Positions 49,622 through 61,427 are shown, numbered from the stretch's first letter. The stretch: DNA of 64,000 nt from Hemibagrus wyckioides (GCF_019097595.1 NC_080731.1:13812071-13876070); one strand, 5' to 3'. Program-made: numbers and translations. The notes: generated by a model from the sequence alone, not told the origin.

Positions 49622-50205
49622 GAGAGTAAAAATTATTTGGTGTAATTGGTGTAAAAAGTCTGGATTTGGGTGAAATCGTTTGTTGTGATAATTGTAGTAG
49701 TGAATATAATTCCATAATTAATTCAAACTTTGGTGATTAATTAAAAATCTGTCCTGTAGTCCCTGCTATGCATAATACACTGCTACACTACTATACAACG
49801 TTTAGATTTAAATTTGTGTAATAAGTTTGCTTTAGGGTTGAATTTGGTATAAAAAGTCTGGATTTTGTTGAAATGATTTTATTAGAGAATATAATTCAGT
49901 AGATAAGTCTAACTTTGAACAAAACATCAAGCAAAAAGCTTCCTCTTATCCCTGTTATGCCTGATATACTCTACATCATCAGCTCACACAGTGACTTATC
50001 TTGCAGATGTGGACATTTATTAAGCCTTTTGGAAAGATTCTCCAGTGTCAGCAGGTTGAAACTAGTGTGAGGTAAAGCTATAACTTTAAGTTTTCTTTCT
50101 GACAGTAAAGTCTTTATGGAGGAGGGGTCTGCAGCTTTTCAGTAAAATGACTAGCCATGTTCCTTGTCTCACTAGCTTCAAGCATAAACATAGGGAATTG
50201 ATGAA
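49622..50205 (+). mobile_element. Left arm of long inverted-repeat element
   Basis: 49816-50205 is the reverse complement, with substitutions and small indels, of 51195-51564. Landmarks: GTGTAATAAGTTT (49816), AAGTCTGGATTTTGTTGAAAT (49854-49874), GGAGGAGGGGTCTGCAGCTT (50118-50137). 49622-49815 and 49816-50000 also share modules in direct order (AAAAGTCTGGATTT), so this arm contains an internal duplication of about 200 bases. Confidence 0.75.
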
Positions 50206-51194
50206 GATCCAACATTCTAACAGGACTTATTCAATTGCCCAGTAGGGGTGGCTTGGTGGTCCTGGTATTTGGACTCTCAACTTTCTAATCAGTAGCCCAA
50301 CATTTTAACTTCCTTAGATGGACGGTGTTGTGAGTAATGTAGGAAACTTTTAAAACGAAGTTGAAATTGCCAACATGTTAGTAAAAGATGCTACAGCTCT
50401 ACTAAAGTCAACTCTAAATTTATCTCAGATGTCATGTTAATTATAAAGATGTGGATTTCTCCTTTAAGGATCAAGCAAGTGCTTTCCAAAAGCTTTCTCT
50501 TCCAGTCTCAGGCATCTACATGCAGCTCAGAAACAGTCAATAATAATATTTGCTGATTGCTGATCTGATCATTTTTAAATGAGAATCAGCACATGCCTAA
50601 CCAAATATGCTGACATACAGACACCTGTGGTACTGGATTATATCGATGATTATAGTGTTAAGTTAAATGTCAGTGTTCTTTCCAGGCTGAGCGAGGAGGA
50701 TAGAAAACATAACCAGTAGACCAGAGATGTGGAGGTGGCACTGGACCTGTGTTCCTGGGGAGCAGTGCATGCTGGACCCTGCAGCACTGTCTGGCAGGAA
50801 CTTGTACGCTTGGATAAAAACAATTTGGATAAAAACCACGCTCTGAGTTCATCCGTTCCTATATACACTTTAATGCATAATCATTTTTTCTGCAATTTGC
50901 AAAACATTGGGAAACTCGACATTACTAGGTAATAATTATAATTTGATGAGGCATGCTGTTAGAAACAATAATCAGCAGTAGGGTGGTGTGATATGACTTA
51001 ACACTGGACGTATTCAATATTTTCCCATAGTTATTTTCTTATATCATAAGATTTTGGCAGCTTTTTGTCAATCTTAAATGTATTTTTCATTTATTAAAGA
51101 GCAATGTATCATATATTTTATCTGTTTAAAGTTAACTTTAATGTTGCACAATGTCTGTTAGTCTCTGTAATCACTTATTGTATCAGTTATAAAC
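50206..51194. mobile_element. Spacer of the inverted-repeat element
   Basis: About 990 bases between the arms with no transposase frame. 50240-50310 is a SINE-family fragment (CTAATCAGTAGCCCAAC at 50285-50301). 50975-51130 is AT-rich. Frames of 60-72 codons are not recognisable. Confidence 0.5.
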
Positions 51195-51600
51195 AATCAT
51201 TCCCTTTCTAGCCTTGTTTAAACTTGAAGTTAATGAGACAACGAACATAGCTAATCATGTTACTGAGAAGCTGCAGACCCCTCCTCCATGAACACTTACC
51301 TGTGTGAAAGAAAAGAAAAGTGATAGGTTTACCTCAGACTGTTACAGCCTGCTGACGCTAGAGACTCCTTCCAGAAGATATAATAAATGTCTTCATCTGT
51401 ATGACAAGTTACTGTGTAGACTGCAAATATTGCAGAGTGTACAGGACAGATTTTTGTCTACATTTTTTCAAAAATGAGAAATTTCAACAAAATCCAGACT
51501 TATTAAACCAAATTTTTACCCAAATCCAAACTCTGCATGTCAATCTCATTCGAACTTATTACACGAATGTTACACCAAACTGCAATTCAAACACATTTTT
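51195..51600 (-). mobile_element. Right arm of long inverted-repeat element
   Basis: Inverted partner of the left arm. AAGCTGCAGACCCCTCCTCC (51268-51287) mirrors 50118-50137 and CGAACTTATTACAC (51551-51564) mirrors 49816-49829. Target-site duplication not determined. Confidence 0.75.
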
Positions 51601-51894
51601 AATATTGACTCTTCTTTTGTTCTCTTAACTAGGTGGACTGTACTATCCACATCAGCTCCACATTGAAGTCTTGACATTTATGTGTAAGTTATTGACAAAA
51701 TTTTGTATATCATATCATATATATATCATATATTTGGCAGGAAGGAATTTATATTCAATTCAGAAATTACGCTGATGCTCATGTTTCCTCAAAAGGTAAC
51801 TATACTGATGTTACCAGGCCACTGGAACACAAGTGCACTTAAATATATACAATTGTTGAAAGGAAATGATTTATGATCACAATCTTCAGCGTTA
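51601..51894. other. AT-rich spacer
   Basis: Nothing recognised. Confidence 0.4.
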
Positions 51895-52105
51895 CTTAAA
51901 TGAGGATGGGTTTCCTTTTGAGTCTGGTTCCTCTCAAGGTTTCATCATATCATCTCAGGGAGGTTTTTCTTGCCACCGTCACTTAATCTTAATCAGTAGA
52001 GTTAAAATGAAATTTTTATTCTGAATTTTTATATTCCTGTAAAGCTGCTTTGCAATAATGCCCATGGTTAAAAAACAAATGAAATTGAGTTGAATTGAAA
52101 TGATC
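51895..52105 (+). repeat. Dispersed fish retroposon, 5'-truncated copy
   Basis: Third copy of the family at 3988-4262 and 4722-5290, on the plus strand. Landmarks: TCCTCTCAAGGTTTCATCAT (51930-51949), TTTCTTGCCACCGTCAC (51965-51981), GTAAAGCTGCTTTGC (52039-52053) and a tail AATTGAGTTGAATTGAA (52083-52099). Confidence 0.7.
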
Positions 52106-53031
52106 ACTGCCAACCATGGAACATTTCTTATTGACAGTTTAATAACATCCAAAACTAGAAAATTCCTAAGCACACCTGAATAAACCTTAAATACAGCACT
52201 GATGAGCAAAATGAAAAATTATATTTATATAATTATATTTATAATTATATTTATATGTCACACACAGACATTTGTATACAGTTAAACACCGTCTACTCCT
52301 CCTAAGACTGTGTTTTAGTTAATAAATAACAAAATTAAAAAGAATAAAAGAATAAGAAATAATGGGAAACAAGAAATAAAAAGAAATCGAATATTTAAAG
52401 ATAATTAAATGAGGGTGGATGAATTCAATTAAAGATGGCGGGTGAAAAGTGATCTACGCACAGAACGTTGTCTCAAGCAGCAGGACAAAACGATCAGTTA
52501 CAAATTTATGCACCACTTTGCTGATGGAAAGAAATGATCCTGAAATCTCTGGTTTCATAGAAAACCGCAGCTCTCGCACTCACACAGCTCAGAAGCGACG
52601 ATTCTCTGAAGACTTCCAGGCTGTCGTCCCACCAGCGAGGAGGCCGGGTGATGAGGTTAATTGTCTTGTTTTCCTGTAAGCTACTCCAACATTAAAAATT
52701 CATCATTTTGTCGCAATACTAATAATTAGCATTGTGAACATGATGACTGTGGATGTAAAGTGTGTACACTGATTTGAATATTGCTACGTTAGGAGCAGAT
52801 CGGAACAATGCGGTAATTACATGATCTCTGAGCATGAAAAGCTTTTCTGCATTTGTAGGCACGGCGCGGTCTCTAGTACTGCTTTTGTACTTTTTAATCC
52901 TGCAATCATTAGAAACGTATTAATATGCAAGCTATCATTACTTTTTCATTTATCAGTGTCAAGAATATCGAGCACAATTAGAACGACAGGCTAATCTAAG
53001 CAGTGTATTGGATTCCTCGAGGGAAACAGAT
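52106..53031. other. AT-rich DNA then a candidate regulatory block
   Basis: 52200-52430 is AT-rich. 52440-53010 is unique and includes CATTAGAAACGTATTAATATG-like homeobox words (52908-52926). No exon. Confidence 0.3.
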
Positions 53032-53247
53032 GAGTGTGTGTATGTGTGTGTGTGTGTGTGAGAGAGAGACACAGAGAGAGAGAGAGAGAGAGAGAGTTGG
53101 TGCTGTCACCTCAATGGCTCTGGCGGTTTGCCGACAGAGACAAATCCAAAATTAAGTGCTGCAGAAATAAAGACTTCTCTCTAGTGAAGTGTTCCACTTG
53201 CATTGAGCTTAATGTTGCCTACTCATTTTATTGGATTCTCTTTTGTC

Positions 53248-53308
<61 letters not shown>

Positions 53309-53309
53309 A
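53032..53309. repeat. Mirror-ordered GT-GA ... CT-CA fold-back
   Basis: (GT)n(GA)n at 53032-53096 and (TC)n(CA)n at 53251-53309 are inverted copies of each other. GA can pair with TC and GT with CA across a 154-base loop. Confidence 0.9.
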
Positions 53310-53589
53310 GCCTCCCACGCACTTGATTTGTGGCCTGGTTGAAGTGGCTTAGTGAAAAAGGGCCTCTCACCCTGGTTGATGGTGAGTGAAACAGTGACAG
53401 CTATGTAATGGCCTCTTGACTCCTTTGTCTGCCTGAGCTGAATTTCAAAACATGCACGAGACCTGTATTATTGCCATTCACTGAGAACATTTACTCTGTC
53501 TCTATGTGGGTTTTACCCGGTGGAGTATTTTATTATTTTTTTATGTTATTACAGATAATTACTTTTACCTTAAGAGGCCAGTGAAATAA
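53310..53589. other. Unique DNA
   Basis: Nothing recognised. Confidence 0.4.
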
Positions 53590-53950
53590 CGTTCCGGCTC
53601 ACAGATTCTCTCATGCTGTGTTCAGACGTATAGCGACTCACAGCGACCAGAGGCTGTTTATTTCCTATAAGTGTTGATGACTTTTGGCAACAGTGGCAAG
53701 ATGTTGGCGTGTCCAGCGATGCGACAAAGTTGAGTAAAGTTTAACTACCGGCGGGATTAAAGACAGTAGAGTGCATGTGGCCCAGAGAACACACTGCTTC
53801 TACTTCATCTCATATGATATGATGCAGATGTACACTGCTGACGTTTATATACAAACGCCAATTCTCTCTTTAGAATATTTAATTTACCCAATGATAAACA
53901 TTATTACTATGGCAACCAGTAGTATGAACGCCTACCGCCGACTTCATAGT
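53590..53950. repeat. Possible dispersed repeat
   Basis: GTGTTCAGACGTATAGCGAC (53619-53638) and GTCCAGCGATGCGACAAAG (53710-53728) resemble modules of a fish repeat I remember loosely. No ends seen. Confidence 0.3.
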
Positions 53951-54247
53951 ACAGCGTGTGGTGAGTGTATGTGTGAATGTAGCATTAAACTCTATACACA
54001 CTGTAATGTACACATGCTGTGTGCTTCATAATGCAAAGGAGAAATCCAGGTTCAGCTCAGTGTTGTGTAATTAGACACAGAAAGGAATATCGTACTGTCA
54101 GTTTGCTCCCAGTTTTCCCTTCATCCAAACTCGTCTTCTGCCTCTTTCCATTCTTCCATTTGCAAATGTAAGGATGATCCCATGACTGGAAAGCCTGACC
54201 ACCTGGAGTTCTGCTCTGGGCCAGCACACCTGACTCTTATTTTTGTA
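53951..54247. other. Unique DNA
   Basis: Nothing recognised. Confidence 0.4.
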
Positions 54248-54278
<31 letters not shown>

Positions 54279-54412
54279 TTGAGCTCTTCTCTGCAGCTTT
54301 CTGACCAGCCACGGGCTGCAAGTTTCTCTCTGTGTTCATATAATGGATGTGTCTTCATGCCCTGGTCCATCACTCTCTCTCTCTCTCTCTCTCTCTCCCT
54401 CTCTCTCTCTCT
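54248..54412. repeat. (GT)n and (TC)n arrays
   Basis: GT array at 54248-54275 and TC array (one CCC break) at 54372-54412. Confidence 0.9.
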
Positions 54413-55104
54413 GCACTGTATCCAACTACAGTATGCACACGTGTGACTTTGAGCATGTCTGGTGTGAATGTGTGTCATGTTGCTTTATGCTGTCCAATTT
54501 TTATCCAAGGCCTTCTCTCATGTCTAAGCTTTGACAAGTGTCAGTCCTCCACTCTACACCTTTATCCCTTCATTTTCCCCCCACAGCTCTCCCTGAGGTA
54601 TATACATGATACTGTACGACATATTGGGTCCATATTGGGGAGCATCGAGTTTTGGACCACGCTGTGAAGCCGAAGTAACCTGAGTCTCTTTATCTAAGCC
54701 TGATAAGATGTTTCACCGTTCCTCTTTCCTCACACACCTGCATGGCTATTGTGAAGTGTCAGCGATATGGTTTCAGGCGCGACAGTGTCCCATTATTAGC
54801 TGTGCCGTTAAATGGTTTGATCGACGTTATTTTGATGTCATTGTGCACAGCCATAGACATCCCCTGAACAAAACGAAAGCTAATCTGGAACACACACACA
54901 CAAAGAGGCCCTCAGTCTATTCTATCATTTCTGTAGTCGGATTGTAGAGAAGGACGACTGGAGGGACTGCTTCTCACACAGAGGTGTGGTGAGTTGCTAC
55001 AGCAGCCTGGGATGGTGTTAGAAAACTGTATATGTGTAAAAGAGCATGCGGGAGCTGCATCCAAGATATAAACGTGTAAAAGACGGAGGAGCAGCAAAAC
55101 CTTG
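54413..55104. other. Unique DNA
   Basis: No gene. The 178-codon minus-strand frame is driven by CA arrays. Confidence 0.4.
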
Positions 55105-55105
55105 T

Positions 55106-55137
<32 letters not shown>

Positions 55138-55492
55138 ACATACAAAGCTGTCTCACACAGGCTGTGTGTCTTGGAGCGTTTTGCTAATAACATGCAGAAC
55201 GCAGAAGCTCGGCAGCTGAACAGATGAGAAAAGAAAGAGCTCTGTCCCTCTGAGGCCACAGCAAAGACAGCACACACACACACACAGTTCTCAGTACACA
55301 AAAGACAGGCCGAAACAAAGAAGGACGGCAGCTTAAAAAACATCTCAAAAATCTCATCACACACTTTTAGCATTTCAATAACATATGCCCACATTTGTGC
55401 AACATGCCACATAGGTGCACAAACACAACAACACACACACACACACACATTTGCATGCGCATACTCTAATGCAAGATGGGCCTTATTTCAGA

Positions 55493-55534
<42 letters not shown>

Positions 55535-55538
55535 AAAG
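55105..55538. repeat. Cluster of CA and GA arrays
   Basis: CA arrays at 55105-55141, 55270-55287 and 55431-55449, then (GA)n with an A-run at 55491-55538. Confidence 0.9.
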
Positions 55539-55915
55539 TCCATCATTCGTGCATGACATGTCGGCGAGGATTCCGACTTAATGAGCATTTTGGCAGCTTC
55601 TGTCGAATGCAGACAGTGATTAACCAAACACTTCAGAGTACAAGGCACAGTGGTGCTCAAAGAAAACAGTGATGATCTCCACTTAATCGGCGAGAAGCCC
55701 AGAGCATCTGGCCGGGCAGCGTGGCGTGCCCGCTCCGATAGGCTGTCACACCTCCCCAGAGTGGCACGGCCATATGCTCGCTTCTCCCGTTCGCACACGA
55801 CGAAGAGCGCTTCCTGACAAAGCGCCGCCGTAAATATGACATTCAAACAAGTGTGCCTGCTCAGCCAGAACCGAGCCAGGCACAGAGAGACACGAGAACC
55901 AAAAGCAAAGCACAG
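55539..55915. promoter_or_regulatory. CpG-rich candidate regulatory block
   Basis: 55680-55830 holds about 16 CpG in 150 bases by my count. Unique sequence, no exon. Possibly an orphan CpG-rich regulatory element. Confidence 0.35.
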
Positions 55916-57229
55916 GGATGCTTCCCTCTCTCTGTCTCTCTCTCTTTCTCTCCCTCTCTGTGATTTCTCTTTATATATCCAGAATATGGTGTGTGTTTTA
56001 TATCATTTTGCCTCTACATTCTTTTGTGGGAAGTGTGAGTTACACATACACAACTTGCCAAAATGAGATGTCGAATTTTTGTATTCAGAAATGAAAACAG
56101 TAACACAAACATTAACACTTTAGTTCACTTTGTGTTGCCTTCAGAACCCAGAACTGTGTATTGCTGGAAAGCCAGGCTTTGGGAAGACTTACACGCTACA
56201 TTTCTCTACAGTACTTCTGATCTTGATGTAAACAGAAATAATATGATTACTGTCTTTTCTGCTGCTGCACTGCTCCGGAAAATAACATTTACCATTTTCT
56301 TTTCATGTTAATCGTCTTTTTAGTACATAACAGAGCGCTTCCACTGGATGCTTAATGCTTCCATTCTTCTGAAATAACCTATTTGCAACACACCCACACG
56401 TGCAAGATGCTTGGTTAGAGTAGAGAAGTGCTTTGCCTTGCTTGTTGTCGTGTGTTGAACACACACAAGCTCAACACACACATCTTCATGTTCAACACAC
56501 ACATCTTCATGTTGCATTAGAGCGACTTTGAACGCATTCGCATGGGAAAGCGATCGTTCTCACCTTGTGACGTGAAGTGACGCTTTTTTAGAAAGCTCTT
56601 CGGGATGGTGCTTATGCAATCTCCTGTCTTTCTCAAAATCTAGCGCTCTTCCTGTCTGTCTTGTTCTTATTTTTTTTGCTTTGTAGAACAGATATTTGGT
56701 GTCAGTCCATGTATTTCTAAATTCCTAACAAGCAGCTGGTGTGTAAGACTCTTAACAGCTTTATGCGCATTTGTTACCATTCATTCATATCATCTACAAA
56801 GATGGAGATAAAACATAAGAACGTTGTCCTTCATTACTGTCCCATTACCACTGATTTCAAAGATATTTTTGGCTTTCTTGTGCGAGTGCTCTCCAGAGCC
56901 TTTTTTTTTTTATTGTCAAGAGGATCTCAGTAAAAATGAGTTGCAGTGGGAGATAATGTCACTTTCTTTCATGGGCTTTCAATAATCATCATAAGAGAAT
57001 GATTGGTGGACACAACTGACTAGCATTGCATTAAAAGACAAAGAGCGTCTGTCGAAACGTCCCCGTAGAAATGGCGAATTCCTCCGTGGATCGCCTTCAA
57101 TTTCAAGTCACGCTTGATTAGCGGCTGCCTTCCACAAAAAGCGTCTTATTCCTATTCCTGAATGTTGTTGAAGAGCATTGTACAGGTGAAGCTCTGCGGA
57201 TTGTCTTACTGTGTCACAGGCTTAAAATT
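55916..57229. other. Unique DNA, last part possibly regulatory
   Basis: CT-rich patch at 55924-55960. A 21-base unit is repeated twice at 56471-56512. 56990-57220 is unique and CpG-containing, with no exon seen. Confidence 0.35.
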
Positions 57230-57351
<122 letters not shown>

Positions 57352-57960
57352 CTCTCTTCTATGCATGCCATACCGTTACCTTTTTAAGAGACCAAGACAT
57401 TTTCAGTCACGTCCAGAGTTCTAGCAGTTACTTTGCATCTTCATATATATTAAATAAAAAACAGACAAACAAACAAACAAACAGGTCATGCTTTGATTAC
57501 CGCGTGTAACAGCTCCAATGTCAATATATACGTTTAAAGTTCTAGCTGTTTTCTTGGATATATCACCTAATTGGAGTGTGTTTGTGTACTAACAAGCCAT
57601 GGAAGCACACGGCAGTGTATCTCTAATTCTGCAAATTGTAGTGAGGAAAGAAATAATTGCCTTAATAGGATTTTGTCTATGTGATTTTGTTAATGGTCTG
57701 AAAATATACCATTTCAGTCTATTTAGTGGAGTAGAATGTGACTGATTGGAGTGCTTATCTATGCTTGTTTTTTTTCCCTGATTATTCTTTATTTCTTCAC
57801 CAACAGCCAATTTTCTCTCAATTAAAGCATGATATTAGTGCTTAGAGAGTAAATGACTATGAAAACATTGCATTAATGTGCCGTGTTTTTGTGCTAATGA
57901 TTATAAAAAAAAATAAAATATTTGTGCGTATGTATGCCGAGCCGTATGGAGGAATTGGGC
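57352..57960. other. AT-rich spacer
   Basis: Nothing recognised. (CAAA)n patch at 57462-57483. Confidence 0.4.
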
Positions 57961-58098
57961 TGTGTGGGTATGTGTGTGTGTGTGTGTGTGTGGGATATAA
58001 AAAAACATACAGATTTAAGTTGTTAAGGGCAATGTGGCAATGGAGGTGTGTATGCTTATGTGTGTGTTTGTTTGCATCTGTGTGTGTGTGTGTGTGTG
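57961..58098. repeat. Two GT arrays
   Basis: 57961-57992 and about 58079-58098. Confidence 0.9.
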
Positions 58099-58129
58099 CC
58101 AGGGCCAGTTTAAAGTGTTCTCCGAGTTG

Positions 58130-58535
58130 CTCGTCCAGGTACAAAGAGTCTGACTCTGCCAGTTGGCTGGAAGTTAGTGGGGAGCTGTCGGGGTAAATGG
58201 CAGCAGCTGCTCGCAGTTCTAAAGAGCGCGTCCCAGTCAGCGCGGGAAAAGCCGCGGCATCTACATTAATACTACCTTAATGGCCCATCTGGTGCTCCGT
58301 AGGCTCCCCCCCGCACTGTTCTATGGAGTCGTAGGCATTTGACAGGCCGTCTCCAGTGCGCCAGACGCCCAGCGCATGCCAAATGGCCGAGAGGCGGCCC
58401 GCCGTCGCCCCGATCTGTCACCAGCTCTTCCCACTGGCCGTCAAAAAACGTCCCCGGCGAAAGTTACAGCAAGGTTTCACACGTGAGCGAGCGTGGAGGA
58501 CGTTTGATGAGATGACGGCTAGCAATCGACACCTC
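58130..58535. promoter_or_regulatory. CpG-island-like block
   Basis: Roughly 30 CpG in 58205-58515 by my count, GC near 58%, giving a CpG observed/expected near or above 1. This is unlike the AT-rich surroundings. TTTGACAG (58338-58345) is MEIS/PBX-like. No TATA box or exon seen. It could be an orphan island, an alternative promoter or a poised enhancer. Confidence 0.45.
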
Positions 58536-58540
58536 ATCTA

Positions 58541-58581
58541 CTCTCTCTCTCTCTCACACACACACACATACACACACACAA

Positions 58582-58614
<33 letters not shown>

Positions 58615-58620
58615 CACTCT
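58541..58620. repeat. (CT)n(CA)n microsatellite
   Basis: CT array switching to interrupted CA. Confidence 0.95.
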
Positions 58621-59375
58621 GTCTCTCTTTTGCATCCTTCGGTGCGTGAGTGATAGACCCTGTACGCTTTATCAGACGCAGAAGGCTGAATCATTTAAGA
58701 GGCGTGTAAGCTATAATTTCTGAATCTGCACATTTGTTTGACACTGTATTTAAAGTTTCAGAGAGTTTGTAATCATATGAGGAAAAGCACAAGTACAAAT
58801 ACAGATGACTGAATTGAATTTACTTAAAAACAAAACAAAAAAAAAAAACAAAACGAGAAAGGTTTATAAAGAAGGAGAGGACTAACCCTCAGGCACTCAG
58901 TGTTTTCTATCTGAGACATTGTGTAATCTCAGAAAATACAAATGGGATATATGTAGACGTGAAAGACATGAATAAAAATGTAAAAAGCAGCAAATCCATT
59001 CTGTTGTAATCACTACATGCTAGTAAATAAGGTTTCCGTGGGTGCTTGTGCTTTCTTTGAGTCGCTGCTTGATATTAGTAAATGTTTACTTAGCCATAGT
59101 GAAGGTTGTTTTCTGACCTAGCCGTGCACCAGACAGTGTGTGGGCGATCTGAAAGTTCACCGCCTAAACCGTATGAGATTTTCACATGCTTTTGTATTTT
59201 TTCCCCCCTATATTTAATGATTTAATGTAAATAGACAGGATAAGGCATAGAATCATTTATTATTTAAAAGCAAACAAACCAAAGACGAAGAAAAAGGAGG
59301 GAAAGTCAGGGAGAGGCCAGCGAAGGAACAGTTGCTTAGTTATCTGGAGGGAAAAATCTGTGAACGCACCGCAAA
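58621..59375. other. AT-rich spacer
   Basis: Nothing recognised. A-rich at 58826-58860. Confidence 0.4.
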
Positions 59376-59414
59376 GTGTGTGTGTGTATGTGTGTGTATG
59401 TGTGTGTGTGTGTA
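59376..59414. repeat. (GT)n microsatellite
   Basis: GT array with two AT interruptions. Confidence 0.95.
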
Positions 59415-59527
59415 TTTTGCCACCAGCTCTTCAAAGGCTAACTCTGGCCTGTAACACAGCTGGGAACGGGAGTGAAAGTTGAAGAGTGCCTTCCTGCTTC
59501 TCCTCCTATCTGCTGATGCCTGATGTT

Positions 59528-59530
<3 letters not shown>

Positions 59531-59581
<51 letters not shown>

Positions 59582-59800
59582 TCTCTTTTCTTTCCAGTCT
59601 AAGATTCGTGTTGCCTTTCGCCCCCTCACTCTCTCTTTCTCTGTCTCTCTGGGCATCTCCTCTCTTCTGTGGCGCTCTCAGCCGGAGGGAGGTATGGAGG
59701 AAGGGGGAGATGGAGGAGAGGAGAGGAGAGAAGAGGAAAGAGAGGAGAGGAGATGGGAGGAGAGGGGGATGGAGAAGAGTAGGAGGAGGGGGTTTCTTGT
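59531..59800. repeat. Pyrimidine tract followed by purine tract
   Basis: (TC)n at 59531-59580 continuing C/T-rich to about 59660, then GGAGA-type purine sequence at 59684-59797. The two halves are roughly complementary in inverted order. It accounts for the 202-codon minus-strand frame. Confidence 0.85.
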
Positions 59801-60710
59801 CTGTGAAACTGCCCGTGAACTCTGCGCTAGCATTGGCGTGCCTCATCGCTGAACTTTCCAGAGCACTTTTCCCGACTGCGCTGTGTAGTAGTGCTTTCCG
59901 ACGGGACGTAGAATGAGTTAATGCATCCGGAAAAAAATACAACTTCATAAAGCGACAATTAATAATTAATTAACACTGATTTGTCTTATAAATGTAAATT
60001 AATTTGCTTTTAATCTGTGCATTTTAAGCTTAGGCAAATTTCCTTCCTAAATTATTTCATGTAACTCTTATTCACTCTAACACACACACACCGTACACAC
60101 ACACACACCATACACACTCATCCACTGACCTGCAATCTCTCGTTCTTTCAAAACAGACAGAAGGATCCTGTAATCTCTATGCTTCAGTTACAGAGGAGTC
60201 AAGAGTTAAGGATATGGTGTTGTGTAAGAATTATCCTGAGGTACGTGTCTGCTCGCAGGCTGTGATTATGTTAGTGCTGCATGTAGCTAGTGATTTTAAT
60301 TCAAACCGGGAAGATCTACATGTAATTAACCTTGAAGAATCCCCCACCCCCTCGATTTTAATTTAAGACGTGTGCTGCACTGCAGGGTGCGCGATTCTTC
60401 TTCGTTTTCTTCCTTTCACTCTTGTTTTTTTTTGTTAACATGGATCATTGTGTCTGGCTAAGAAGACGTGTGTGCCAGAACTTTAAACTGTGAAGAAGGA
60501 ATGAGATGGAAAAAGGAACACGACTTAAGATATCATGATTTTTTTTGTACATTCATTTTGTTTAGATTTCTTTTTTACATCATAACAATATCAGGATGCT
60601 TGTTTTTTTTTTTTTGTTTGTTTTTTTTGTGATAATTAGCCAGTTAAATTTATGATCTGATTCGACCTTTTTGACTGTTGTCGGTGTGTGTACTGTATAT
60701 CGATCCTTAT
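59801..60710. other. Unique to AT-rich DNA
   Basis: CA arrays at 60080-60119 and T-runs near 60605-60635. No gene. Confidence 0.4.
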
Positions 60711-60723
60711 CCACTAGGGGGAG
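60711..60723 (+). promoter_or_regulatory. Candidate CTCF-type motif
   Basis: CCACTAGGGGGAG matches CCASYAGRKGGCR at 12 of 13 positions. It is the most canonical of the set. Confidence 0.35.
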
Positions 60724-61427
60724 CTTGTAATATACTCTACCTAAACTGCACCTTCATCGTGAAGTGCGTAATAAACATTTTGTTCTTTTCTTTTCTTTCT
60801 TTCTTTTTTTTTTTAGGTTGTATTTTCCTAAAAATGGCCAGGTGAAACTTTACATGACGTGACATCAGGTTTATAATAAGTATGATTCTTTCATGTACAG
60901 TAAGAGTCCTTGCTTTATGCTAGAACTACGCTACAACCGCAGAGGATGTTTTCCCTGTTTTTTTTTTTGTTTTGTTTTTTTTTTTGTGTGTGTGTGTGTG
61001 TTTTTTTCCTGAAGAAATCATCCATCTCCAGTAACGCAGAAGCTCTGAGTATGCTAATTCGGCTGCTCGAAGCCTGAGCCGCACCGTGTTAATCACAGTG
61101 AACAAGCTCAGACATGCTGCCAGTGATGATCTCCTTTTTTTTTCATTAAATACATGAATAGAGCAAAACGGTGCAGTGTGACTTCTGCACGGCGTGAAAT
61201 CTCTATTATTCATCCACGCTAATAATAATAGTCTACATGCTTATGTTTGCGCTCCTGATACTAGACATGCCTAATAATGTATGGCTAGAAGTTTTGAAGT
61301 GTTCCTCCACTTGCTGTGCCGTGATTTGTAGTTAAATGGCACGTTAAAGTTGCCAGTGTAATCCTGCAGTGTTAGAGTTTATGATTGCATGTGTGTATTA
61401 GCCCCTTTCCTGTTCCCTCTGAGCTCA
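60724..61427. other. Unique DNA
   Basis: T-rich patches at 60790-60815 and 60957-60985 and (GT)n at 60985-61000. 61010-61220 is unique and CpG-containing. No exon. Confidence 0.35.

Noticed and set aside
54912..55448. 178-codon minus-strand open frame
   Set aside because: Cys-Val runs from CA arrays; no domain.
59340..59948. 202-codon minus-strand open frame
   Set aside because: Driven by the TC/GA tracts (Arg-Glu runs). No family resemblance.
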